Shown here: one piece after another, positions 21,400 to 31,545 of the stretch
Position numbering within the stretch: the first letter of the stretch is position 1
Layout: each line of letters starts with the position of its first letter
DNA from: Bacillota bacterium
GTDB taxonomy: Bacteria; Bacillota; Dethiobacteria; DTU022
Direction of reading: 5' to 3'
DNA: 41,456 bases
Assembly (NCBI GenBank): GCA_018400435.1
Contig: JAGYMW010000010.1
Coordinates: 1-41,456, forward strand
Notes under the pieces: generated by a model
Told to the model about the DNA's origin: nothing
Database searches by the model: none
What the model saw: the letters and a program-made list of their open reading frames with translations, nothing else
Program-made: the position numbers and the translations under genes

Positions 21400-21718
21400 A
21401 TAATTGAGAGGGATGTTAGTTAAGACAGACAGTCTTTAAAGATTTCACAATGTAAACTTTACAGCTACTGGTCGTAATTTGCAAGTGAATATGAATAGGT
21501 TCCCTTCGGATGATCATATCTCTATTTGGGTCGGCATGTCACCTAGTAATAATGAAAGTGCAGGTAGCTGCTGGTTCTGTTCCCCGCAGTGATATAGGGC
21601 TTTCTCCTTTTAACAAGGTTATTTTAGGGTAGAAGTAGAGACGGTATTTTAACTTAATATGTTATACTCTTTATATCCTAAGCTTGGAAACAGTAGATGG
21701 AACTGGAGCTGATTTTAT
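21400..21718. other. 319-base divergent intergenic region
   Basis: No protein-coding signal is seen. The region separates the two divergent ATP-grasp genes and should hold both promoters; TATACT at 21663-21668 is a candidate -10 for ddl but lacks a good -35. The middle (about 21500-21620) is less AT-rich and contains short complementary segments, such as GCAG/CTGC, GGTGA/TCACC-like and ATATC/GATAT pairs, so a small structured RNA on either strand is possible. I could not match it to 6S RNA, SRP RNA, T-box or a known riboswitch. Confidence 0.4.
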
Positions 21719-22825
21719 ATGAGACGCAAAAAGGTTGCACTAATTTTTGGCGGTCGTTCGGGAGAGCATATGGCATCACTCAGGTCAGCGGCCTCCATAA
21801 TGGAAGCTATTGATAAAGATATTTATGAAGTTGTGTTAGTAGGCATCACCAGAGAAGGCCGTTGGTTTTCCGGGTCGGACATTTGGTCCGCTCTTTGGGA
21901 TAACCGTTCACCTCGGCATTCTGCAAGAGCCGCATTGCTCATCGATCCCACTTCCCCCGGGCTGTTACTGCAAAAGACAAATACTTTAACGGAATGGTCG
22001 TTTCAACCGCTTGATCTTGCCTTTCCCATTCTGCATGGCACCTATGGGGAAGATGGGACAATTCAGGGACTGTTGGAGATGGCCGGTCTCCCTTATGTCG
22101 GCTCAGATGTGCTTGCATCTAGCGTTGCTATGGATAAAGTGGTAATGAAAATTCTTTTTCAACAGCATGGGCTGCCGGTTACTCCTTATCTGTATTTCAA
22201 TCGGGCTGAGTGGGAAAGCGATAATCAAGTCTGGTTGGAAAGAATTAAGGGAGAGATCGGATTTCCTTGTTTTGTCAAACCTGCCAATCTCGGTTCCAGT
22301 GTGGGTATAAACAAAGTACATCGCGCTGCTTATCTGGTAGAAGCTGTTAAAGAGGCTTTACTCTACGATGATAAAATTATTGTCGAAGCCCATATTGATG
22401 GGAGGGAACTTGAATGCAGTGTAATTGGTGATATTGATATACATGTTTCATGCCCTGGTGAAATTGTCCCCTGTAATGAATTTTACGACTATAAGGCAAA
22501 ATACTTGGATAGTCGCACGAGATTAATTATACCTGCAGAAATTGAGAATGCTTTTGTAAAGCAACTTAAGAAATTATCTATCCAGGCTTTTCGTACAGTT
22601 GAAGCCTGCGGTCTGGCACGGGTTGATTTCTTCCTGCGATTGCGGGATAGGCAAATTCTTGTCAACGAGATTAATACAATGCCCGGTTTTACGTATACTA
22701 GCATGTATCCCAAGTTATGGGAAGCCAGCGGGATCAAATACAGCGAACTGATTGACCGCCTGCTTAAAATAGCCGAAGAACGTTTCCAACGTAGGCAATC
22801 TCTGCTCTTCTCACCTCCGGAGTAA
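21719..22825 (+). CDS. ddl: D-alanine--D-alanine ligase
   Basis: Makes the D-Ala-D-Ala dipeptide for peptidoglycan precursors, using ATP. It has 368 residues and all main ATP-grasp features: LHGTYGEDGTIQGLLE, FPCFVKPANLGSSVGI, the omega-loop EFYDYKAKYLD (the Tyr-Lys type associated with D-Ala rather than D-lactate specificity), and VNEINTMPGFT. The first substrate motif is unusual: GGRSGEHMASLRSA where most family members have an acidic residue and Val (EHEVS). Glu16, matching E. coli DdlB Glu15, is kept. The ATG at 21719 has GGAGCT upstream. It diverges from another ATP-grasp gene. Confidence 0.93.
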   Translation: MRRKKVALIFGGRSGEHMASLRSAASIMEAIDKDIYEVVLVGITREGRWFSGSDIWSALWDNRSPRHSARAALLIDPTSPGLLLQKTNTLTEWSFQPLDLAFPILHGTYGEDGTIQGLLEMAGLPYVGSDVLASSVAMDKVVMKILFQQHGLPVTPYLYFNRAEWESDNQVWLERIKGEIGFPCFVKPANLGSSVGINKVHRAAYLVEAVKEALLYDDKIIVEAHIDGRELECSVIGDIDIHVSCPGEIVPCNEFYDYKAKYLDSRTRLIIPAEIENAFVKQLKKLSIQAFRTVEACGLARVDFFLRLRDRQILVNEINTMPGFTYTSMYPKLWEASGIKYSELIDRLLKIAEERFQRRQSLLFSPPE

Positions 22826-22951
22826 TGGCTGATCTGCCAATGATCAGACTGGCTATCTTGGTGCTGAGAACCGGTAAGGGAGGAAATAAAAACGGCAATG
22901 TTGAAGTAATCAGGCAGTTTCCCGATAGTTCTTTAGATACCTGTTAGCGGG

Positions 22952-23608
22952 GTGATTACTATTACTGAGGAACAGCAGTCCCTTTTTGAAATTCTGAACA
23001 GCGGCGGAGAAAAAACGGATGACAACACAGATCCTGTTACCAGGTTGCAAGAACTGGAAAAGACCTGCCTGGAATGCCAGAAATGCGACTTAAGAAAAGG
23101 TTGCCGTCAGGTAGTTTTTGGTGGGGGTCATCCACAGGCTCGTCTTATGCTGGTCGGGGAAGCCCCCGGAGCGGATGAAGACAGACTGGGCACTCCTTTT
23201 GTCGGCCGCGCTGGACAGCTTCTTGATCGCATACTCAATGCAGCGGAAATTGACCGGGCTGATGTGTACATAACAAACATTGCAAAATGCCGCCCGCCCG
23301 GCAATCGCCTTCCCCTTCAGCCGGAAGTAGATGCTTGTCTGCCTTATTTGTTCGAACAGTTGGAACTGATCAATCCAGACATAGTGGTTTGTCTGGGAGC
23401 GCTGGCAACCCGGACATTAATTGATAAAAAGGCTTCTATCACCAGGATGCGCGGAACCTGGCATGAAAAAGATAAACGGCGTTATATGGCCACTTTTCAT
23501 CCTGCTGCCCTGCTGCGTGATCCCAGTAAGAAAAAGCAAGTATGGGAAGATTTTAAAGAATTAACACTTTACTACCACCATCTTGGGGAGGTTCAGCAGG
23601 ATCGATGA
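22952..23608 (+). CDS. Family 4 uracil-DNA glycosylase (Fe-S)
   Basis: Removes uracil from DNA, the first step of base excision repair. The 218-residue protein has a CLECQKCDLRKGC cluster-binding segment near residues 36-48, the family motif GEAPGADEDRLGTPFVGRAGQLLD, YITNIAKCRPPGNR and the downstream C-terminal motif TFHPAALLRDPSKK. Further Cys residues needed for the [4Fe-4S] site are in AKCRPP and DACLPYL. The start is GTG 22952, preceded by a weak GCGGGG; the exact N-terminus is less certain. The last four bases overlap the response regulator start (ATGA). Confidence 0.93.
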   Translation: MITITEEQQSLFEILNSGGEKTDDNTDPVTRLQELEKTCLECQKCDLRKGCRQVVFGGGHPQARLMLVGEAPGADEDRLGTPFVGRAGQLLDRILNAAEIDRADVYITNIAKCRPPGNRLPLQPEVDACLPYLFEQLELINPDIVVCLGALATRTLIDKKASITRMRGTWHEKDKRRYMATFHPAALLRDPSKKKQVWEDFKELTLYYHHLGEVQQDR

Positions 23609-24297
23609 ATAAAGATCTGGTCCTACTTGTTGATGATGAAAAAACCCTGGTCAAAGCTCTTACCTTTAACCTGGAAAAAGAAAATTTCAGGGTAGAGCAG
23701 GCTTATGACGGCGAGGAAGCCCTGCAAAAAGTTTTTACCCTTGCCCCAGATATCGTGGTCCTTGACCTGATGCTGCCGGGCCTGGACGGATTCGAAGTGT
23801 GCCGTCGCATTCGAAAAAAACTTGATGTGCCCATTATCATGCTAACCGCCAGGAGCGAGGATATTGACAAAGTCCTGGGTCTTGAACTGGGAGCGGATGA
23901 TTATCTGACCAAACCTTTTAATGCAAGAGAACTGGTTGCCCGTATCAAGGCAATTTTACGACGCAGTGTCGTTCGTAATGAAAGTACCAAAAAATTGATC
24001 CAGATTGGCGATCTGCAGGTGGATCTCCTCCAGCACCGGGTTCGCCTCAGGGAGCAAGAAATCAGTCTTACTTCCAAAGAATTTGCCCTGCTCAGTTTTC
24101 TGGTAGCAAATGCCGGAAACGTTTATTCACGGGAGCAACTTCTCGAACAGGTGTGGGGTTACGATTATTACGGTGATGTGAGGACTGTCGATGTTCACAT
24201 CAGGCATCTCAGGGAAAAGCTGGAAAGGGATCCGGGCAACCCTGATTACATTTTGACCGTTTGGGGAACCGGTTACAAGATCAGGGAGGACCGTTAA
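23605..24297 (+). CDS. OmpR/PhoB-family response regulator
   Basis: A 230-residue DNA-binding response regulator. The receiver domain (residues 1-120) carries DDEKT at the acidic pocket, the phosphoacceptor Asp54 in VVLDLMLPGLDGFEV, and the switch Thr and Lys in MLTARSE and YLTKPFN. The winged-helix output domain (about 130-228) ends with RTVDVHIRHLREKLERDP and ILTVWGTGYKI. It is of the PhoP/WalR/MtrA type. It is translationally coupled to the glycosylase upstream (4-base overlap) and to the kinase downstream (TAATG). Confidence 0.95.
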   Translation: MNKDLVLLVDDEKTLVKALTFNLEKENFRVEQAYDGEEALQKVFTLAPDIVVLDLMLPGLDGFEVCRRIRKKLDVPIIMLTARSEDIDKVLGLELGADDYLTKPFNARELVARIKAILRRSVVRNESTKKLIQIGDLQVDLLQHRVRLREQEISLTSKEFALLSFLVANAGNVYSREQLLEQVWGYDYYGDVRTVDVHIRHLREKLERDPGNPDYILTVWGTGYKIREDR

Positions 24298-25709
24298 TGG
24301 CCTGGTTTTACAGTATTCGTTTCCGTCTTACCGCCACATTCCTGGCCATTATTCTGGCCGTGATGATTATTATCAGCCTCTTTTTATATAACACCCTTGA
24401 ACATTATTATTTGAACAATCAGCGAGAAAGTCTTGAAATGTCCGGCTTTCTTGCTTCTGATTTTTTGATCGGCCATCTCAGTGGGCAGATCGATTCAGTG
24501 AGACTGAGTACTCTTGCTGAAAATATGAGCCGGCAGGCTCAGGCAAGAGTTATTTTCACCAACCAGCAGGGAGTGGTGGTCGGAGATTCAATCAGGGTTG
24601 GCGGTTTGCTCAACCAGACCCTTGATCACGAGGACATCAGGAAAGCACTCACAGGAGAAACAAGCAGCAGTGTCAGCTACAGTGAAACTACTGGATATCA
24701 GGTTATGCAGGTGTCCATTCCGGTCAAAGACGAGAATGACAGCATCGTCGGCATAATTTTACTTTCTACTTCCCTGGAGGATTTATATAAAACTCTGGAT
24801 GATATTCGTTCTTTTCTTCTACTGGCCACCGTCCTGGCTATGGCCATTGTCGGAGGAGGGGCAGTGGCACTGGCCCACCGGTTTACCGGACCCCTGGAAG
24901 AACTGACTACGGCAGCCAAAAGAATGGCCGAGGGCAAACTTAACCAGCATATAGAGTTTTCTTCTGATGATGAAATTGGCAGGTTGGCCGATCAGTTCAA
25001 CATCATGGCCAAACGGCTCGATTATTACACCAGCAATCTGAAAAAATTTGCTGCGGATGTGGCGCATGAAATACGCACACCGCTGACAACAATGAGCCTG
25101 CTGACAGGATCGCTGAAGGAGCATGACATGGAGCCCCAACAGCAAAAAGAATTTATTGAAGATCTGGATAACGAGCTTGAAAGGCTGATCGCTCTGGTTA
25201 ATGATCTGCTGACCCTGTCAAGGTTGGAAAAAAATCAAATTGGAAAAGAGAGTATTTCTCTCAATGTTTTGATGAGGGAAATTATCAGTGAGAACCAGTA
25301 CCGTTTTGCCAGGGCCGGCCTGGAGCTGAGTGGTGAAATGCCCGATGAGGAATTAACCGTGCAGGCCACCACCCTGCAGCTGCGTCAGGTAATCGGCAAT
25401 TTGCTGGACAATGCTTTAAATTATACGACTCCGGGGGGCACGGTCAGGGTCCTGCTTTATAAAGAAGATAGGGAAGTAGTGGTTGCGGTGGAAGACACAG
25501 GTTGCGGCATACCGGAAGAAGACATTGATTATATATTTGAGCGTTTTTTCCGTGTGGACCGGGCTCGTTCCCGGGAAGCCGGCGGTACCGGTTTGGGGTT
25601 GGCCATAGTAAGTGAAATCATCACCAAGCATGAAGGGCGAGTCTGGGTGGAAAGCGAAGAAGGAGTTGGCAGCCGTATCTATTTTGCTTTGCCTCTTGTG
25701 GAAGAATGA
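24297..25709 (+). CDS. Membrane sensor histidine kinase
   Basis: The partner of the preceding regulator, 470 residues. The ATG at 24297 overlaps the regulator's stop. Topology: TM1 at about residues 8-32, an external sensor region of about 130 residues, TM2 at about 165-188, a HAMP domain, a HisKA domain with phosphoacceptor His257 in VAHEIRTPLTT, and a HATPase domain with NLLDNALNYT, EDTGCGIPEEDI and GGTGLGLAIV boxes. It resembles the PhoR/WalK/MtrB group. The signal sensed is not evident. The GerMN protein 106 bases downstream may be its accessory factor. Confidence 0.95.
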   Translation: MAWFYSIRFRLTATFLAIILAVMIIISLFLYNTLEHYYLNNQRESLEMSGFLASDFLIGHLSGQIDSVRLSTLAENMSRQAQARVIFTNQQGVVVGDSIRVGGLLNQTLDHEDIRKALTGETSSSVSYSETTGYQVMQVSIPVKDENDSIVGIILLSTSLEDLYKTLDDIRSFLLLATVLAMAIVGGGAVALAHRFTGPLEELTTAAKRMAEGKLNQHIEFSSDDEIGRLADQFNIMAKRLDYYTSNLKKFAADVAHEIRTPLTTMSLLTGSLKEHDMEPQQQKEFIEDLDNELERLIALVNDLLTLSRLEKNQIGKESISLNVLMREIISENQYRFARAGLELSGEMPDEELTVQATTLQLRQVIGNLLDNALNYTTPGGTVRVLLYKEDREVVVAVEDTGCGIPEEDIDYIFERFFRVDRARSREAGGTGLGLAIVSEIITKHEGRVWVESEEGVGSRIYFALPLVEE

Positions 25710-25777
25710 ACTTGTTAGAAAATCTTAACCTTATTTTAAAGTGTATGCAATAAAATGAGATTTTGTTGTGTTAGAAT

Positions 25778-25786
25778 TGTTATACT
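25778..25786 (+). promoter_or_regulatory. Possible extended -10 promoter of the GerMN protein gene
   Basis: TGTTATACT fits TGnTATAAT with one mismatch, 30 bases upstream of the start codon. No matching -35 is seen. The gene may also be read from the two-component operon, because no terminator lies between. Confidence 0.35.
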
Positions 25787-25815
25787 CTGGCTTTATAGCC
25801 CGGAGGTGTTGGGAT

Positions 25816-27864
25816 ATGAAAAAAATTCAACCATTTTATTATATAATCATCCTCACCGGTCTCTTTATCATTGCCGGATTGGCTGTTTACATAATTCAGC
25901 TTTTGCCCGGCGCTGAGACTTCTGAAATTACCATTGAGCCACAGGGAGAGAATCAGGGAGAAGCTCTCTATGATCTCTGGTTTAGCAGCGTGAACGTATA
26001 TGATTTGACCGTTGATCATGCCCTCAACAGGATTTTATTCAGCGCTGACAACAATACTATCAGCCTTCTCGACCGGGACAGGAAGTTGCTCTGGGATAAG
26101 ACATTTTCCACTGCCCCCGGTCAGGCGAAAATATCCTCTTGCGGCAGTTATGTGGCCGTTGGCACCGCCGGGGGAAGACTCCACTTTACCTCCACCGATC
26201 AAAGTTATAGCTGGGATAACGAGGGGGATCCCGTTGAACATATTGCTCTTTCGCCCACTGCCTCCTGGATCGCCGCTGCTCGTTCTGAGCCGACATATAA
26301 CCTTCACCACCTCGATCTTTTCAATCGAGAAGGAGAATTGCTCTGGACGGTTGCAACGGGACCGATTGTCAACATCTTTCTGTCCAGTGAATACCTGGAG
26401 CAGGCCAATGTGTTTTATACCCACATGGAACAGGAGGAGCCCGCCATAGCAGTTGTTAATATGGAGGGTAAAGAACTATGGCATTATCAGGGGCAGTCGC
26501 TGGCTGATGTTTCCAAGCATGGCAGCCATCTTGCCGCAGTAGCGGGCAATAAACTGATTGTTTATGATTCGCTTGGCTACACCCTCTGGGAAACCGAACT
26601 GCCTTTTGAACCGGAAACGGTAATTTTTAACCCCCAGAATTATAACCGCCTGCTGGTATACGGGAATCGGGAAGGAGTGGGAGAAAATCTTTATTATTTT
26701 GACCTGGCTGAAGATTTGCTCTGGATGAAACGTATACCCGACGGTTCACTTATTGCCTTCACTGTCGGCGGCCAGCATATTGTAACTGCTTCCTGGCGGC
26801 ATTACCGGGAAGATTATACCCAGATGATTCTCATGGGCCAGGACGGTAATGAAATTAACAGTTGGGAAGTGGCGATGCGAGTAAATAAATTGACCATATC
26901 AGGGCATCCTTATCTAGTAGTGGTTTGCGGAGAAGACGGCTATATTGATCTGATTGATCTGCGCCCGCTATTGGATAACAACGGTGAACAGAAAACTGCC
27001 GCCGAATCTGTTTATAATCCCGTCAGAACTGCTCCTCAGAATGGCGAAAGCAGGGTGACACTATATTTTATCGATGAAAACACCAATCTGGTCCCGGTTA
27101 GCCGAACGGTGGGCAATACTGATAATCCCTACCAGACGGCACTCGATGAATTGATTCGCGGACCTTCCCGCGGTAGTGCTCTTTACCGGACTATCCCCGA
27201 TAAGAATATCTATATTGAGGCTCTCTTTGATCCTGCCTCCGGGCAACTGACCCTTGATCTGTCCCCGGAACTGGCCCAAATGTCCGGATTAGCCCGGAGC
27301 ACCGCAGCGCTTGAGTCGATTCTCTATACAGTCGGCGCCTTTCCTGAAGTGCAAGAAGTTTACCTGACTTTGAATGGTCAGGAACTTGCCGTCTTCGGGG
27401 AAGGGATTACCCTCAACCAGCCTCTTGAGCCGAAAAGGCGGCAATCTCCGGTATACATACCGGTAAACAGCGGGAACAGGTATTACCTGATCAGCAGGGA
27501 AGGGGTTCTGGAAGATATTTCTTCTCCAACCCTGGTTTCACTGGTTGAACAATCTCTGCAGGCCTGCCGTTCCCTGCCCTTTGTTTCTTCCGACCTGGTC
27601 CTGAATGATATCGAGGTATCGCCGGAAAAAGTGCAAGTTGATGTTTGCAGTGCTTTGCAAGAGCTGTTTCCCGCCGAAAAGGCAGAACAGAAGAGGTTAA
27701 GAGTTACCCTGGTTCTCGACGCTCTGTTTATGACTGTTTTTGCCAATACCGACACACAGCGAGTGGAGATAACGGTCAACGGAGAGAGCTGGGTCCCGCC
27801 GGCCGGTTATCCTTCTCTAACTCGTTTTTACGGGCAGCCTTTTTTTGTCAATCCCGAGCCATAA
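25816..27864 (+). CDS. Membrane-anchored beta-propeller and double GerMN-domain protein
   Basis: A 682-residue protein with one N-terminal membrane anchor (about residues 8-30, no lipobox Cys). A repetitive region (about 60-385) with WD40/PQQ-like strands (DRDRKLLWDKTF, NREGELLWTV, NMEGKELWHYQGQ, YDSLGYTLWETELP) should form a beta-propeller. Two GerMN domains follow: the first begins near residue 411 (RVTLYFIDENTNLVPVSR ... LDELIRGP), the second near 550. GerMN domains occur in sporulation GerM and in actinobacterial LpqB. ATG 25816 follows CGGAGG; the frame extends further upstream without need. The gene follows a regulator-kinase pair, as lpqB follows mtrAB, though the domain order here is reversed. 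Confidence 0.85.
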   Translation: MKKIQPFYYIIILTGLFIIAGLAVYIIQLLPGAETSEITIEPQGENQGEALYDLWFSSVNVYDLTVDHALNRILFSADNNTISLLDRDRKLLWDKTFSTAPGQAKISSCGSYVAVGTAGGRLHFTSTDQSYSWDNEGDPVEHIALSPTASWIAAARSEPTYNLHHLDLFNREGELLWTVATGPIVNIFLSSEYLEQANVFYTHMEQEEPAIAVVNMEGKELWHYQGQSLADVSKHGSHLAAVAGNKLIVYDSLGYTLWETELPFEPETVIFNPQNYNRLLVYGNREGVGENLYYFDLAEDLLWMKRIPDGSLIAFTVGGQHIVTASWRHYREDYTQMILMGQDGNEINSWEVAMRVNKLTISGHPYLVVVCGEDGYIDLIDLRPLLDNNGEQKTAAESVYNPVRTAPQNGESRVTLYFIDENTNLVPVSRTVGNTDNPYQTALDELIRGPSRGSALYRTIPDKNIYIEALFDPASGQLTLDLSPELAQMSGLARSTAALESILYTVGAFPEVQEVYLTLNGQELAVFGEGITLNQPLEPKRRQSPVYIPVNSGNRYYLISREGVLEDISSPTLVSLVEQSLQACRSLPFVSSDLVLNDIEVSPEKVQVDVCSALQELFPAEKAEQKRLRVTLVLDALFMTVFANTDTQRVEITVNGESWVPPAGYPSLTRFYGQPFFVNPEP

Positions 27865-27942
27865 GATCCGTAATGAGCAAATTATTTGTCAACCCTCCTT
27901 CTTTAAGCTAAAATATACGAAAAAGCGTCGAGGAGACAAACA

Positions 27943-29652
27943 ATGCAAAAGCTTAAAGAAGAAATCGGTCAGGTCCTTGCACCGCTGGTCGACCTTGATC
28001 CGTCTGAAGTAATTAACCTGCTGGAAGTTCCTCCGGAACCGGAATTTGGTGATCTCGCTTTCCCATGCTATGTCCTGTCGAAAAAACTGAAGAAGGCCCC
28101 TCCGTTGATTGCCCGTGAGCTGAGTGAAAAATTGGCTGATGAAGAAGGCCATTTTTGGGGAAAAGCTGAGCCAAGAGGGCCGTACATTAATTTTTACATT
28201 GCCCCGCAGTCATTCAGTCAGGAAATCTTAAACCAGATCTGGCGGCAGGGTTCAGAATACGGCCATACCAATATCGGAAATGGTGGCAATTTGCCTATAG
28301 ATTATTCCTCGCCTAACATTGCCAAACCTTTCGGAGTTGGACATATTCGTTCCACGGTTATCGGTCATGCTCTCTATCTTATCTACAGGGCTATCGGCTA
28401 TAACAGCATTGGCGTAAACCACCTCGGTGACTGGGGGACCCAGTTCGGGAAGCTGATTGTTGCTTTTGAGCGATGGGGTGATCAGGAAAAACTGGAATCT
28501 GATCCAGTGAACTATCTCTATCATCTCTATGTCCGCTTTCACCAGGAAGCAGACAAGGACCCCGCTCTGGATGATGAAGCCCGCCTGTGGTTCAAGAAGC
28601 TGGAAGCGGGCGAAGAAGAAGCGACTGCTTACTGGAAGAGCTTCAGGCAGCTCAGCCTCGATAATTATGCAGTTATTTATGATCTGCTGGGGATCAAATT
28701 CGAGCACTTCCACGGGGAAAGCCACTACAATGAAATGCTTGACGATGTAATCGAACTGGCTCTCGAGAAAGGCATAGCCAAAGAAAGTGAAGGGGCCTTG
28801 ATGGTTGACCTTGAACCGCATGGCCTGCCCCCGGTTATGCTGCGGAAAAAAGACGGCGCCACCCTTTATATCACCCGTGATCTGGCGGCGGCCATCTATC
28901 GTCATGAGCGGTTTCATTTTGCCCGTTCTCTTTATGTGGTCGGGGCTGAACAGACACTTCACTTCCAGCAGTTGTTCAAGGTTCTGGAACTGCTTGGTTT
29001 TGAATGGGCTCGGAATTGTGTGCACGTGCCCTTCGGTTTAATTCGTTTCAAAGAGGGGCGTATGTCGACCCGGGCAGGGAAAATAATCCTGCTGGACGAA
29101 GTTTTGCAGCGGTCTATCAATCTGGCCCGCCAAATCATTGAGGAAAAAAACCCTGATCTCGAGGATAAGGAACATGCCGCCAGGGCTGTCGGAATAGGGG
29201 CAGTCCGGTTTGGCGATCTCAGCAACGATCGTATCAAAAACATTGAATTTGACTGGGATAAAGTGCTTGATTTTTCAGGTGAAACAGCAGCCTATATTCA
29301 ATATGCTCACGCCCGGATCTGCAGTATCCTACGCAAAGCAGAACCGGATTACCGGCAGTGGGACGACAGGGCAGTTGCCCTGCTGACCGAAGAGGAAGAG
29401 GTTACTCTCATTAAAACACTTGCCCTTCTGCCCGATAAAATTATTGCCTCTGCTGAAAATTACCGGCCTTCTATCCTGGCTCGCTATCTCATTGATGTGG
29501 CCCGGGAGTTTAACCGGTTTTACCATCACTGCCCGGTATTGAACAGCAGCAACGATTTAAAACACGGCAGGCTGCTGCTCATAGATGCCGCCGGGCAGGT
29601 TATTACCAACGGGCTGGGTTTACTGGGCATCATTGCACCAGAAGAAATGTAG
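27943..29652 (+). CDS. argS: Arginyl-tRNA synthetase
   Basis: Class I synthetase that charges tRNA-Arg. It has 569 residues with an N-terminal Arg-S-specific domain (residues 1-90), the HIGH-type motif VGHIRSTVIGHAL (HIRS form), the KMSKS-equivalent GRMSTRAGKII, and a C-terminal anticodon-binding DALR domain from about residue 440 to MLLGIIAPEEM-like end. The ATG at 27943 follows GAGGAG. serS follows after 48 bases, and a tRNA-Arg gene lies about 5 kb further on. Confidence 0.97.
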   Translation: MQKLKEEIGQVLAPLVDLDPSEVINLLEVPPEPEFGDLAFPCYVLSKKLKKAPPLIARELSEKLADEEGHFWGKAEPRGPYINFYIAPQSFSQEILNQIWRQGSEYGHTNIGNGGNLPIDYSSPNIAKPFGVGHIRSTVIGHALYLIYRAIGYNSIGVNHLGDWGTQFGKLIVAFERWGDQEKLESDPVNYLYHLYVRFHQEADKDPALDDEARLWFKKLEAGEEEATAYWKSFRQLSLDNYAVIYDLLGIKFEHFHGESHYNEMLDDVIELALEKGIAKESEGALMVDLEPHGLPPVMLRKKDGATLYITRDLAAAIYRHERFHFARSLYVVGAEQTLHFQQLFKVLELLGFEWARNCVHVPFGLIRFKEGRMSTRAGKIILLDEVLQRSINLARQIIEEKNPDLEDKEHAARAVGIGAVRFGDLSNDRIKNIEFDWDKVLDFSGETAAYIQYAHARICSILRKAEPDYRQWDDRAVALLTEEEEVTLIKTLALLPDKIIASAENYRPSILARYLIDVAREFNRFYHHCPVLNSSNDLKHGRLLLIDAAGQVITNGLGLLGIIAPEEM

Positions 29653-29700
29653 ACATGCAACATTACCGGTAGGCAGCGCAGCAACAGGGAGGAACACTAA

Positions 29701-30978
<1,278 letters not shown>

Positions 30979-31046
30979 TTCAAGAAAATCAAAAAAGGTT
31001 GATGCTGGGACAGATACCGCGGTGAGTGGTACCTGTTTAACTGCAG

Positions 31047-31075
31047 AGCCAATCCTGCTGACAGCAGGATTGGCT
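31047..31075 (+). terminator. Perfect 13-bp hairpin after serS
   Basis: AGCCAATCCTGCT (31047-31059) and its exact complement (31063-31075) flank a three-base loop GAC. No T run follows, so intrinsic termination would be inefficient. It may be a terminator, an RNA-stability stem or a binding site. An imperfect hairpin (31009-31038 region, ACAGATACC/GGTACCTGT) precedes it. Confidence 0.5.
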
Positions 31076-31196
31076 GTACCAATAAAGCCGGGAAGAAGTT
31101 GTCTGCAATTTCTAGTTGTATTCGAGCGGCCATCAGTATGAGGATTTTTATAATATCAGTAAAAGAAGCCAATTGAGAAAAGGGAGGCACTATTTT

Positions 31197-31448
31197 ATGG
31201 CCAGAAAGATAACGGCGGGTATACTAGGCGGGTTGCTCGGCTTCATTGCCGGTTTAATAGGCGGAGCTTTTCTTGGTCTGGTTATTGGCGGAACGTTCTT
31301 TGGATGGCTTGAAATTCCCGGCTACCCTCTTATGCCGGCATATGAATTGGCAGCATATATAGGCTCTGCCCTCGGTATCCTGATTGTTACACCTCTGGGG
31401 ATTAAACTTGCCTTGAAAATAGCCGGCCGTAAAGGTAACCAGAATTAA
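31197..31448 (+). CDS. Small glycine-rich membrane protein
   Basis: An 83-residue hydrophobic protein with two membrane-spanning segments: roughly residues 5-38 (ITAGILGGLLGFIAGLIGG and on) and 52-75 (AYIGSALGILIVTPLGIKLAL), separated by a short GWLEIPGYPL loop. The C-terminus is basic (AGRKGNQN). The ATG at 31197 follows AAGGGAGG. I do not recognise a family; glycine-zipper-like GxxxG spacings are visible. It lies between the serS hairpin and a convergent LUD-domain gene. Confidence 0.7.
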   Translation: MARKITAGILGGLLGFIAGLIGGAFLGLVIGGTFFGWLEIPGYPLMPAYELAAYIGSALGILIVTPLGIKLALKIAGRKGNQN

Positions 31449-31545
31449 AGCCTGCAATTAATTGTTGATACAGTTGATGGCTAAGGTAAAGTTTCACAAA
31501 GATTATAATCACGTCAATCTCCGCAGGGAGCAGCCAACCTGCTTT

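Noticed and set aside
31009-31038. Second T-box element after serS (ACCGCGG and GGTACC nearby)
   Set aside because: The motif pieces are in the wrong order and no complete T-box sequence, Stem I or downstream target gene is present.
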